NCBI GenBank assembly: GCA_960531495.1
Contig: OY482859.1
Coordinates: 15,976,774-16,040,773 of the forward strand
Reading direction: 5' to 3'
DNA: 64,000 nucleotides
Origin: Zeus faber
Lineage: Eukaryota > Chordata > Actinopteri > Zeiformes > Zeidae
This document shows positions 37,578 to 48,640 of the stretch, one piece after another. Position numbers and translations under genes: made by a program. Numbering within the stretch: position 1 is the first letter of the stretch; each line of letters starts with the position of its first letter. Under the pieces are notes generated by a model. The model saw nothing but the letters and a program-made list of their open reading frames with translations. It had not been told where the DNA came from and made no database searches.

Positions 37578-38707
37578 ATGGCGAATTCTGCGGACGACCA
37601 GAAGTTCTGTCTCCGGGAGGTTCTCGACACCTTTCGCCTGTGCCTCTCGGAGGATAAGGAGGTCTCCATGGAACACTACGTTGCTGGGTGGCGGGGTCTG
37701 GTCAAGTAAGCGATACATGCTGATAACATCCCGTTGCTGCCGTGTTGGGAGTTGAGTCGACTGGGGTCGGACCAGAGTCTCCAGCAAACGCTGTGCAGCT
37801 ACATGTGTTACCTATTTGGGTCTTTTGCAATGTCTATTATGATTATTAAGAAATGAATCAATCCCCTACAGCTGTCACGGTTATTACATAATCCCCCTGA
37901 TCGCGATTATATCGAGCTAATGGCGATCATTTTGTGAAATCGTTAGGACTCCGCAAATCATGTTGCCCTCCCAGATTTAAGGGGGATTTGTAGCTGACAT
38001 GAGAAATGTGGCAACAATCTTTACGTTGTGATGTCATTCATTAGGTGACTAAAAGTCTTTGCGGTGTAAAATGAACAGTAAAAGACAATGAAATCGGTAA
38101 CCCCATTATTTGAATGACAATCGATTGTCAACCAAAATGTCCTGACCTTGGCGGCCCCGTCGTCCATCCCCTTCCTCTGAGCAGGTTTTTGAACAGCTTG
38201 GGCAGCGTCTTCACCTTCATCTCCAAGGACGCCGTCAACAAAATCCAGATCCTCGTCGGCTTCCTGAACGGCGAGAGCGGCCCCCGCTACGTCACCATCC
38301 AATCCATGGTGAAGTACGAGCTGGACAACGGGCTGGTGGACCTGAACAAGCGAGGCAGCCACCCGGAGTCGGGCTGCCGCACGCTGCTGAGGCTCCACCG
38401 GGCGCTGAAGTGGCTGGAGATTTTCCTGGAGCGTCTCCGTACCAGCTCGGAGGACAGCAAGACGTCCGTCATGTGCGCCGACGCCTACAACGTGTCCCTG
38501 GCCCAACACCACCCCTGGGTCATCCGCAAGGCGGCCGGGGTGGCCTTCTGCGTCCTCCCCGGGCGCCCCACCTTCATGGAGGTGATGAATGTGGGCACCC
38601 CGGCGCAGGTGGTGGCCATGCTGGGGGAAGCCCTGCCTCTCATATCGGAGGTGTACCAGATCACGGAGGAGCTCTACGCTCAGAATAACCTGCTGGATTT
38701 GCCTTAG
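37578..38707 (+). CDS. cptp: Ceramide-1-phosphate transfer protein (GLTP fold)
   Basis: Cytosolic lipid carrier that moves ceramide-1-phosphate between membranes (trans-Golgi, plasma membrane) and restrains cPLA2-driven eicosanoid production. Two coding exons: 37578-37705 (ATG, MANSADDQKF) and 38185-38707, joined through a split lysine codon; 216 residues, against 214 in human. The headgroup-binding residues of the family are all present with a two-residue offset: D58 and K62 in ISKDAVNK, R108 and R112 in CRTLLRLHR, and H152 in HPW. The C-terminus LLDLP is the same as recalled for human. It shares its promoter with ints11 on the opposite strand. The 5' UTR probably contains a short intron ending at 37557. 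Confidence 0.96.
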
Positions 38708-39492
38708 AGAGGAGGGGTTTTTTTAATGGGGAAATGATAAAAAATGAGGCCGTCCATGACGATGAATGACCACTGACCAGCATCATTTTAGCTGCTCTTA
38801 TTATCTCGTGTTTATGGTATGAACATATTCTATATGTGATGTGTTTTGTCTGGGTGAACACTAACAAACTCAGATTCACATGTAGAGGGGGTACTTGTTT
38901 TATATGGGAAACAGTATTTGGTTAACATCTTTGGATTTTCAGTTACAATATTTAAATGTTGAGGTCCTCTTAATCTACCTTTTATTGAAGTTTCCTCCAA
39001 TTTATACACTAAGCCCAGTTAGATGGGGCAGGGATGGGTCCATGATTATTATTCCGCTAGAATCACTGTTTTGGCTTGTTCGTTTTGTGTTTATGTAGCT
39101 TATGATCATGTAAATTATAATTTTTTTTAAAACTGTTCTTGATCCTTAAGGATCTTTGTTCTCGTCATTTATGTCTCGTCGTATAGATGTATAAAGGGTG
39201 TATAATGTGTGTGATTTTAAAGTAACTACATAGAAAAATTCTCCATAAGCTATAAGTGTCATCGAGGAAAAACCCAGAGGCTTGAATGTAGTCTCATGCA
39301 AAACTACATCTTTACAGTAGTTAATTCATTGTGAGTGTGAGTGTGAGTGTTTTTAATCCCTCCTTCAGGCTGGGTTTCCAAATACAGTACTTGTCTCTTC
39401 AGCATGTGTCATGTGATTTTCCTAATATTATGTAGAAGTTTATCTTTCGAAGAACAATATGACCTTTAAATCTGTCTAAATCAATATTTATA

Positions 39493-39495
<3 letters not shown>

Positions 39496-39589
<94 letters not shown>

Positions 39590-39654
39590 AGAATATAGTG
39601 CAGCTGCAATGTAGACATCTGTGTAGTGTTATAGTAGCGATAGTCATACAGGTC

Positions 39655-39732
<78 letters not shown>

Positions 39733-39852
39733 GTATACTGTAGGTAAATGTGTATATATGTAAATGTGTGTGTGTATATATATATATGTATATGTATGTA
39801 TGTATGTATGTGTGTGTATGTATGTATATATGTATATTTATTTTTGTGTGTG

Positions 39853-39914
<62 letters not shown>

Positions 39915-39975
39915 TGTATATTTGTGTCTGTATATTTATGCCTGTATATGTGTGTGTACACACACACACACAGTA
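39496..39975. repeat. Compound TG / TA / CA microsatellite block
   Basis: (TG)n at 39496-39587; then (TG)n 39657-39695, (TA)n to 39716 and (CA)n to 39732, a self-complementary arrangement; then TGTA-type tracts to 39930; and a final small TGTGTGTACACACACA dyad at about 39951-39971. Both TG-TA-CA blocks run into CAGTATAC. Confidence 0.95.
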
Positions 39976-40025
39976 TACAGTTTTGCACTGATCCACCAGG
40001 GGCTCCCTGCGCTTCACCTAGAACG

Positions 40026-40040
40026 GTCGTCATGGCAACC
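40026..40040 (+). promoter_or_regulatory. RFX X-box-like site 1
   Basis: GTCGTCATGGCAACC, two mismatches from the palindromic X-box GTTGCCATGGCAACC, 850 bp upstream of the ubxn10 ATG. Regulatory role inferred. Confidence 0.4.
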
Positions 40041-40290
40041 AGATCGTTTTGGTAACCTCGCCAAGGCTGGAGCTTTACCTCCATGTTATGCCTGTAGAAC
40101 TCGAAGCAAAACAAGCGTCACGTAAAGGAAATAAACGGTATTTATGCTCTTTTGCTTTGCTTTAGTCTACAGCTATAGGTTATGTTTATGGAAAAGAGCC
40201 TCCATTCACTGAATGTTGGCAAATAGCAATGCCCCCTCCAGGTTCTGCAGAGTTGCCCTGCGTGTTAAACCACATAATGTTATAAAGCAC

Positions 40291-40305
40291 GATGCCATGG
40301 TAACC
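40291..40305 (+). promoter_or_regulatory. RFX X-box-like site 2
   Basis: GATGCCATGGTAACC, one mismatch from GTTGCCATGGTAACC, 585 bp upstream of the ubxn10 ATG. X-boxes recruit RFX factors to ciliary genes, fitting the ciliary role of UBXN10. Confidence 0.5.
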
Positions 40306-40384
40306 TGATGACTTCTGACTTTGTGTAGCGGTTAAAGAGTGCACTAGGCATGTGGTGTGAGGTGTCAACGTGAGGTCCTTCAAT

Positions 40385-40660
40385 AGGTTCCATGGGGTCC
40401 GCAGCATAATGATTAGTAGTTGAACTTCACCATTATTTCACCGACAATATTGCACATGATTCTTTTAATCATTGTTTCACGGTTATCTCCGTAACTTCTG
40501 TACTGTTTGGACAAATATAGAAGACTTAAGTTAATGATATATAATGATAAAAGTATTCTCAGATCCGGGGCCTAGAGACAAAATCTTATCAAATGCGGTC
40601 CATGGTCTAAAGAGCATCAACTGTGTCCTTGATGCGGAAAAGGTTTAGAATCACTGTACC
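40385..40660 (-). mobile_element. Non-autonomous hAT-like MITE, copy C
   Basis: Read on the minus strand it begins CAGTGATTCTAAACC and contains GCATTTGATAAGATTTTGTC, CCCCGGATCTGAGAATACTT, GATAACCGTGAAAC, TAATCATTATGCTG and GGACCCCATGGA, all in the order seen in copies A and B. It lies about 230 bp upstream of the ubxn10 start. Confidence 0.7.
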
Positions 40661-40889
40661 GGACAACGGACTCATGAGGTATAAACCTATTGCGTTTATT
40701 ACCTATTTAGCCCATGAGAGACTAAGATAAGTAGTGGTGTGTTAAATTCCTTGTAAAGTTGCCGGATTTCTTTTTATCAAGTCGTATCTTGTAGCAGTCA
40801 CAACGATAACACGATTTTCTCTCCGGCAAAAGATTTGAACCCGAAACACCACGCCTCTTGGATGCCAGGGACTTGACGTCTGCACATCA

Positions 40890-41567
40890 ATGCATCTGAC
40901 GAGGCCAAAATCCTCAAAAGGGCGAAGCAGAGCCCCGTTGAGCCACAGTATGCAGGGAGGCGACGCCAGGGGCATCCAGCACCCGCCCCCCAGCCCAAAG
41001 CCTCCTGCGACGTACAGCATGCCGGACGGAGGCCTCTGCTCCGGGGCAAACTTCAGCCAGACAGCCCACGGGGACCACGTCGAACATCGCCTGCAACCTG
41101 CTCCGGCGGTCCCAGCGCGGCTTATGAATAAGTACAAGGTGCTTCCCGCCATCGAGAAGAAGCAACCTGATGAGAGAGGTGTCGACCTCCCGCGACCACG
41201 CAGTCACGCGGAGCCCCGTCTCGCCGCGGCCGTGACCTCGCATGCCACCCGCAGCCACCCGGAAATGGGCAACATGTCCGGGATTTTGCCCAGGTCTCCG
41301 AAGCCGATCCGCGCTGATTTGCTGCTGGCTGTCAGAGCTCCGTGTGGCGGGAGGTTTCAGCAGCTATTCCTGCACACAGACACCCTGCAGACGGTGATAG
41401 CCAGTGCAGAAACCAGGTTTCAAACCAGCTACGGGGAAGCTTTCATCCAAACCGTGGATGTGCCACGGAGGAGCTTCAGGAGCCTGGATAGGACTCTGTC
41501 AGAGTGTGACATCTTGAACAAATCAGTGTTGTGCATCTCCCAGGAGGACAGCTCAGAGGGAGAATGA
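40890..41567 (+). CDS. ubxn10: UBX domain-containing protein 10 (p97/VCP adaptor of cilia)
   Basis: UBXN10 recruits the AAA ATPase p97/VCP to IFT-B and is needed for ciliogenesis. The single-exon ORF gives 225 residues. The N-terminus MHLTRPKSSKGRSR matches the MHMIRPKSAKGRTR segment recalled from human UBXN10; a short NKYKVLPAIEKK block (80-91) is also conserved. A C-terminal UBX domain spans about 142-219, with VPRRSF (191-196) in the p97-binding loop and KSVLCISQED near the end. In-frame sequence continues upstream to a stop at 40836, and CCAG at 40865-40868 could be a splice acceptor, so an upstream coding exon like the human N-terminal extension is possible. Position and orientation relative to vwa5b1 match human 1p36.12. 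AATAAA signals for this strand are at 42130 and 42168. Confidence 0.94.
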   Translation: MHLTRPKSSKGRSRAPLSHSMQGGDARGIQHPPPSPKPPATYSMPDGGLCSGANFSQTAHGDHVEHRLQPAPAVPARLMNKYKVLPAIEKKQPDERGVDLPRPRSHAEPRLAAAVTSHATRSHPEMGNMSGILPRSPKPIRADLLLAVRAPCGGRFQQLFLHTDTLQTVIASAETRFQTSYGEAFIQTVDVPRRSFRSLDRTLSECDILNKSVLCISQEDSSEGE

Positions 41568-42283
41568 CATGGGATGTATACAGCCAAATGAGATTTACAT
41601 TTACATTTGAGGGATGTTTAAGTGGTAATTACTGTCGGAGGGTTTTGCTCCAGTAGCACATGCCAGGCAGTTACAATCAACAGCCCGGTTGCCATATACA
41701 ACCACAAAATCAGGTTCAACACTGCTTGCCAAATGCCTCACAAAAGCAACATTTCCTCAGTACACGAAAATATGCCGTCTTTGGTCCCTTACTTTGATAC
41801 GTTTCTTTTCAAGCGCTCCTTTTTGTTTTAGCCACCAATTAAGTGTAACAATATTCATATTCATTCAGACTATCATCACATAAGTGTACTTGTTGCTTAG
41901 ACTGTATGTTATGTTTTAATATAAACCTAATAACATTCTTATTTTCAATGTGATTTGTTACTACTACTGAACAGCTCTCTTAAGCTTTGTCATTAAGCAC
42001 AACAAACAACAGGGTGTACTTTGGCAAACTTTATTAGCACCGGTACAATAACACAGGCAAGTGCAAAATGAAGGGATTCATGACTGTTCTTAAATACTGT
42101 AGGCACTTTTTTATATTAGTGTTTCGCTCAATAAAGCTTTTCTCCAAAGACGATTTTAGATTAACTCAATAAATGGTTATTGCTTAATAATTGTCTTATC
42201 CCTTCGCATAACCTGGCCAAGGTACCATGCAAAAACCTTAACCCAAAGAAAATAGAAATTTGGTTGTCTGTAAACTGTAGCGT
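41568..42283. terminator. Convergent 3' UTRs of ubxn10 (+) and ddx19 (-)
   Basis: ubxn10 poly(A) signals AATAAA lie at 42130-42135 and 42168-42173. The ddx19 signal (AATAAA on minus) lies at 42030-42035, about 250 nt past its stop. The signals cross, predicting 3' UTRs overlapping by 100 bp or more. No coding sequence was seen here. Confidence 0.6.
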
Positions 42284-45200
42284 TTAGTTGAAGGATTTCT
42301 CAAACGCTTCGGGGTCATCTGCATCAAGCTTCAATATTTTTCTGTCTGGAAGAGATAATAAAAAACAATAGATCAAAAGTCAGTCAGAATCTCTCTTGGG
42401 ACATCAGAACATCAACGCCGATATACAAGGAAACTTACCAAAATGGATTTCTATTTGTTTTAGAATGTCCATGCTATGTTGGCTGTCAATTAAATTAAAG
42501 GCAAAGCCTTTTTTGCCAAAACGGCCGGTGCGGCCGATCCGGTGAAGGTACGTCTCATTGTCGGCGTTGCCGTCTCTGCCCACGGGAAGGTCAAAGTTCA
42601 CCACGATGGACACTTGCTCAACATCAATACCTGTGCAAGCAACACATTGCAAAGAGTAATGCTATTTTAATGTTTTCCCAATAGAAAAGTTGGGGTCCTT
42701 ATAGTCTTGGGAATTGATTTACCTCTTGAGCAAACGTTGGTGGTGACGAGGACCTTTTCTTTTCCGCTCCTGAAGCGTTCGATGACGGCGGCTCTCTGCT
42801 CCACGGTCATTTCCCCGCTCAGTAAGCCCACCTGGTGGCCCTCGTTGGTCAGCTGTCCTGTCAGCCAGGCGGCCATCTTGCGTGTCTGATAAGTCATCAT
42901 TTGAGATCAGGAAACACTTCTGCTCACACTTGGTTGCTTTGTTCAACCGTCTTTTCTAGTTGATCAAGCTTAAGGAATTCTAAGAATTTGGTTAGAACTG
43001 CGCGGAGGTAAAATAGACTAATGATTAGAGTTGACCACCAGAGGTCGCTAACAAGCCTATTTCATGACTGTCAAACACATTTTAGGTATTGGGCCAGAGA
43101 GGACTTATTGATGTTGGCTCACTGGGCTGCATTTCTTTTTTTTTTTTTTTTTTTTTTTTTGATGGGTGGCTGGAACCCTCTGACCAACCATGACCAACAG
43201 AGCCTACCCTACCTAAATTGCAATGCATCCACTGATCAAGCTTCAAATAACTGGATGGTCCTTTCACGTGCAACATGCATCACAGTACAGGTTGTGTTTA
43301 ATAATGGAAATAATGAATAAGGTGATTTTATTTTATTTTTTAAAACATTCCACCTAGAGCCTTTGTATGGGAAAACACTATCGTATTGCAAGTAGTATCA
43401 TCCCACCCCTAGTGGCTACCATTGTCTAGTTATCTTGGCCTTTGATAGTCACTTTGAATATCTATCAATTATTCACTTATCTCAAAAGACTGAACACATT
43501 TGTAAATATGCATCATGAGTGAAAAAAAAATAATTCTAGTTAGTTCTAAAGCAGTGTGCTTTGAGTAAGCAGATATTCGACTTACGTGGCAGAAGATCAT
43601 GGCCTGCGCGATAGTGAGACTGCCGTAGATGTTACAAAGTGCTGTGAACTTGTCCTCCTTCTCCTTGCAGATCACGTAGTACTGCTTGATGGTGTCCAAA
43701 GTCTCCTCCTCACGCTTCAACCGGATAATGTTGGGGTCGGGAATTACTCTCTCCGCAAATTTCCACACCGAGTCCTCGAATGTGGCAGAGAACAGCAGCA
43801 TCTGGCACTCCTTCGACATCATTCTAAGCCGTGGGGGGAAAAAACAAAACAAAATATTCATCCAAATTCATCGAGCCATCATTCATCCAAAACAGCGAGA
43901 GTTAAACAAGGGATGGCTGTCATTGAACCTTTCCTGGGAAAAAAAAAAATATTTTATTCTTTCTTTGTGACAAAATTGAATGCAATTCTTCTTTTCATTT
44001 TTTCCACTTACCTTTGGATGCGGATGCTCTGGTCGTGATGGCCCTGCATGGCTATCATCACGTCGGCCTCGTCGAGCACAAAGACTCTGATCTTCTTGGG
44101 GTCGAGGAACTTGAGCTTGATGCACCAGTCGTTCACGGTTCCCGGTGTTCCGATGACAATCTGCTCCTGAACTTTGGTGCCACGCTCCACTAAACAACAT
44201 CGAGCCAAAAGAATAATGTACCGACTCTGCAAAACTTGTATGAAACGTGCATCACATTAAAAGGGAGGCAAATTATTCCACAAATTAGGGATACATTAGG
44301 CATTAGGTCTTACCTCTGTTACCCCGAATGGCATAGGTTAATTTCACTTCAGGATAAAATTTTCCCATCTGCTCAATGACATTCCCGATCTGCAGGGCGA
44401 GCTCATACGTGGGCGCGATGCAAAGACACTGAAAGGCGCAAAGGAAAACCCAATCAATACATGCACAGAAAAGGAAAAGTCAATAAATAAACGAATGAAG
44501 TGCAGTCATGCCTAGGATTTACTGCCACCTACTAGACTGAATTTAGCGGTTCAGTGAGGTTCACCTACCTGCGGCCATTTGTTAGATGGGTTCACATGGC
44601 TGAGCATAGCCAACGAGAAGGCAGCGGTTTTACCTGTACCAGACTGCGACTGGGCAATCAGATTCTGAGGTCTGGACCCAGAAGAAAAGTACATGGTACA
44701 TAAATAATGACTTTTAGGATTAGGCTTCAGGCTGGTCTCTGTGCAAAACATGACAGTTTACACCATTGCCACAGACCTACACCTTATGAGGGACATTATT
44801 TTAAAAGCAAGACTACTTTGCTTTAACCTTTCATTCAAGTTGCAATTTTCTTTTCTAGCTTTTATTCCTTTTACCACAGGGTCTGGTTTGGCTGCTATAG
44901 CAAAGTGAAGGGATCAGAGACGACAATATAAATTGAATGTGTTTCCACCTTTTGCAAACAGCTTCTAGGAGATAAATTTGCAAACTACTTGGTCCTCATT
45001 TTCAGGCTCTCTGTTTCTGTCTCTGTTTATATTTTGGTCTCAATCGAAACTACTGCCACAACTGTGAAGTTAATGTTGAAGTTGAAGTTGATGAGTGATC
45101 AACACATTTCACATTGATTAGTTTAATATCACTGATATAAATTTTAAGATTTTTTAAATTGTTATTTCAAAAAAAAGGTATTGAAAGTATGTATATCATT

Positions 45201-48200
45201 CAAAGCAAGCAATATATAAAACAAGATATTGGGCCAGGGCTTGGGGTTCCAGTATTGTTTTCATTACATGGGATTTACCAATGGATCTTGTGTATAATTA
45301 CATAGATTTGCATTTTCATTGGAGACCTATGCTTAATAAAAGGGGTTACCAACATCTAGAGAAGACTGTATTAAATATTGGTCACTTACGGCTCAGCCAG
45401 CATCATGGGTAAAGCATTTTCCTGAATTCTAGATGGTCTGTTGAAGCCCATGCTGTACACACCCTGCAGTAACTGAGGTTTCCTGATGATCAAAACAGCA
45501 GCAATGCATTACGAAAATGATGAGAAAACACAAGCATGCGGGCCATATACCATGCTACTGCTGACTGTAGAATCCATCTACAAAAAAAGTGTTAAGCTGC
45601 TAAAGCAAATCAAGCCAATTGCCAAATCTGTCTGGTATCCCCCCCCCCCAAATACTGGATATAGGTTTGCGTTTTTTTTTTTCATTATTACATTATTACT
45701 TTTGTCTTGTTTTTTCTATTTGTACTATATGCCCAGCTTAATCTTTGGAGTTTTCCAAGAAAGCATTTTACTACATGCTGTATGTGGCAATTGTATGTAT
45801 GTATGTATGTATGTATGTATGTATGTATGTATGTATGTATGTATGTATGTGATGAATAAATCTTTTGAATCTTTTGAAATAAGAGATGGAGTAAGTGAAA
45901 CATTAAATGCAAACTTACAATCTCAGCTCCTCAAATGTCTTGACTGAGAAAAGAGGAGAGTTTGGATCTCTCTGCAGAACCTCAACCTGGTTCCTGTTCA
46001 TCACAAGGTTGTTGCGAATCAATTTATTCAGCAGTGACTGCTCGGCTTGGTCCACTGTGAATGGAAGAGAGGAACAGAGAATTAACCGCATTAGAATGTT
46101 TGATTTATTAAACATACCCAACTCTGGAGATAACGTAGCCATTATACACATTTAATGCTCATTTTCTTAGCCTAAAGAGTTAAATTTGATGAAATTAATT
46201 GTAGATTGTACCAATGTCAAACTCTCCTATGCTGCCTTCGCTTCCCATCATGTAAGGAACGACGTTGCCTATACACAAAAAAATAAATCTCATTACATGC
46301 TTTAATCTAATAAAATACATTTTGACTGCGATGAAGAATGACATATCTACCGTTAATTTCTTCTTTGACCTTGTAGGGGCTGCCGGCATCCCCCCCATTC
46401 CGAAAGCCTGCCTGTTAGCAAAATACGAAATGATTTCCAAACGGTTACCGGCCTGACAAATTCACTTTGTCAAACAAAGAAAACAGCTATTATTATTGTT
46501 GTTAAAAATGTTAGAAAAATAAAATACAAAACCACACTGAAATTCTTCAAATTATGTTTATCAATTAATTTAAAAAAAGCTGAGATAAGGTAGTAATAAT
46601 AAATAATTATAATAAAAAGTATTATTTAATAATCATTTCTGGATAATATTCTCCCAGGTTATATATTCTTAAACGCACATTGCTTCTACACTATCATATG
46701 GCTGTTGGTACTTTTGGGGATACTACTACTCTTGGGGGAAATTTCACAGGAGTGAGGCTAGTTGATCCCTTCTGCGGCCATGCGTTAAGATAACCAAGTT
46801 AACATGCAGCGCATCACTATCTCTGTAGTAGACTTATAGGAATTAAATTGGTAGAGGTTCTCCTCGAAATCTGGGTAAGATCGACACAAATCTAATTTCC
46901 CCCGGGAACTGGAAAATCCCTTTCAGAAATGACTCTGACTACAGTGCATCGGCAAGATTTAAATGTCTTCAAAGGGCCAGTCAGCATTAACATCTGGGCC
47001 ACACCTGGCCGAGCGGACCCGGATTAGATGATCCTATGAACTGTGACGACAACATCATAGTAAAGTAAAGGTAAGTGATTAGGGACCGGAATAAATTCAA
47101 ACAGTACTTTATCCCCCCCCCCCCTCACAAAACTCCAAACAAGGCAGTAAAGTACACGGATTGTCTTGGATTTCTTACTCTTGGGGTGAGTTTGACAAGT
47201 CGAAAGTGAGTCGGTTTAATCTGGGGGGGAAGTGTCGTTTGTCTCTTTTATTCCCGCAGGAGGAGGCCGTGTGCCGCACTTATCGTTCCGATCCCTGTCC
47301 CTTAAGCTGTGTTCTGTCAACGTCTTGTTGTTTTGTGTCTGTGTTTGACTTGCGGTGATCACCGCCCTGCTGGCGGACGCAACGATTAAAAGTTGTTTGG
47401 TTGATCAAAACACGGTCAGGTGGTCCTCCGAAGAGGGCGGTGAGAGGAGTACGGGAAAGTATATTCCACAGGCCGCGCAGAAGATGGGAGTTATTGCGTG
47501 TTAAGAGTTTATTTTTCATTTTTCATTATGTGATGATCATTCAAGATTGACATTGGAGGCAGGGGATCTCAACTCCGCTTACTCTTTTTGTTTGTTTGTT
47601 TGTTTGTCTGTTTGTAAAAACGTACGCACAAACAAACAGTCAAGTCATATCAGTTGAAAACAAAACAAAAAAAAACAAAAAAAACAAAGGCGAAACCACG
47701 ATGACGGCGACTGCAGTACACCAGAGGACGATCAGATCAAATAAATGAAATCGGATTCATTTTGCTGACTGAAACTCTTCAAACAAACACTTCTGAATAG
47801 ATTCCAACCCCCGACGTGCGTTTCTGGTCAACTTTAGAAACGGAGACTCCAAATAACATTCGAGCTCCCACTAGAAACAGCGTCAAAGATGGGGGTGAAT
47901 TAACAAATGTCGCTTTAGGGCCGCACTACAGTCCCAACAGCGGTCAGGTAGAAGTGGGTTTAAGCAGGAAAAAAAAAAAAAAATAAACGTGGACACAATG
48001 CAAGATACATGGAGTAATCGGACAAAAAAAAAGATGTTAAAATTGAGAGCTATTGACCGCAAATTGAGGGACTTGTTTGACGACTTTTTTTTTTTTTTCT
48101 TTTTTTCTCGGTTTTAGCCGAAGCGGCAGCGGTGCTAACCGGCTGCATCCCATGATAACCGCGGCTAGCCCGTTAGCTAACGTCAAACGATAAAACACGG

Positions 48201-48328
48201 TGACACGGTGTAAAGCGGCGGCGGTCGGCGGCGGCGGCAGCCTGCTCCGCCTCAAATACCTTCACCTGTGCGGACAGAGCTCTGGCTTTCTGAAGGCGAC
48301 ACGCCTGAGCCATCGAGTCGGACGCCAT
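42284..48328 (-). CDS. ddx19: DEAD-box RNA helicase DDX19 (Dbp5 orthologue), complete, 12 exons
   Basis: ATP-dependent helicase that strips export factors from mRNPs at the cytoplasmic face of the nuclear pore, activated by Gle1/IP6 and Nup214; also linked to translation termination. Exons: 48266-48328, 46351-46411, 46212-46268, 45919-46054, 45390-45482, 44569-44671, 44314-44428, 44012-44189, 43586-43823, 42723-42885, 42439-42630, 42284-42345. Phases all join, giving 486 residues (human DDX19B 479). Motifs: autoinhibitory helix [13 protein letters not shown] (about 65-78), Q-motif FNRPSRIQ, motif I SQSGTGKT (145-152), [16 protein letters not shown] (249-252), [31 protein letters not shown]; ends AFEKSFN. 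Sequence choices such as VNPSNKWPQ favour DDX19 over the testis paralogue DDX25. The N-terminal exon ([21 protein letters not shown]) is less acidic than in the human protein. The paralogue letter (a or b) was not assigned. Confidence 0.95.
42886..43585 (-). other. ddx19 intron 9 with poly-T run
   Basis: A 700-bp intron containing a 25-base T run at 43136-43160. Nothing else was recognised. Confidence 0.7.
44672..45389 (-). other. ddx19 intron 5
   Basis: About 720 bp of AT-rich intron with no recognised element. Confidence 0.6.
45792..45850 (+). repeat. (GTAT)n tetranucleotide microsatellite
   Basis: About 14 GTAT units in ddx19 intron 4 (45483-45918), 70 bp below exon 4. A poly-C run (45641) and a T-rich stretch lie in the same intron. 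Confidence 0.97.
46412..48265 (-). other. ddx19 intron 1
   Basis: A 1.85-kb first intron with a poly-C run at 47110-47124, a (GTTT)n stretch at about 47588-47613, A-rich runs and a T-run near 48082-48097. No extra exon was supported. Confidence 0.6.
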
Positions 48329-48640
48329 CCTCCGCTGCCTTAATGGAGGGCCAGTTATCTTTTTTTTTGGTTTGGTTTTGTTTTTGTTTTTTTTTTTAAA
48401 CCAAACTTTGTCACAAGTTTGACGCGGTGATTGAAAGCAGTTGACGGGCGGCGCTGAGTCCGTCAAGCTGCGAGCGGCGCTAATCACCGGGGACGGGAGC
48501 GGCGTCACGTCCCGCCCCCTGGCAGGACGGGCAGCCAATCGGGCCGCTGCTCCGCGGGACCGCACCACGGGATCGGCCAATCAGAGGGCAGGGAATCACG
48601 CCCGGTCCCTGCCCCAAAAAAAGTTTATTGTAAAAGTGAA
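48329..48640 (-). promoter_or_regulatory. ddx19 promoter, GC-rich with CCAAT boxes
   Basis: Upstream of the ddx19 ATG, after a T-rich 5' UTR segment (48360-48400), comes CpG-rich sequence with two plus-strand CCAAT motifs (48535-48539, 48577-48581) and CGTCACGT at 48503-48510 (a CRE/E-box-like site). It is typical of a TATA-less housekeeping promoter. Confidence 0.65.

Larger units (their letters stand above)
38708..40889. other. cptp 3' UTR and intergenic region to ubxn10
   Basis: About 2.2 kb. The first 750 bp are probably the cptp 3' UTR, though I see no clean AATAAA. Then comes the TG/TA/CA complex at 39496-39975, two RFX X-box-like sites (40026-40040, 40291-40305), and a reversed hAT-like MITE at 40385-40660. 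No further gene was seen. Confidence 0.6.

Noticed and set aside
42404-48328. Possibility that the helicase is DDX25 rather than DDX19
   Set aside because: Segments such as [19 protein letters not shown] and the [11 protein letters not shown] block fit DDX19 better from memory; the N-terminal KVKEEIN is also DDX19-like.
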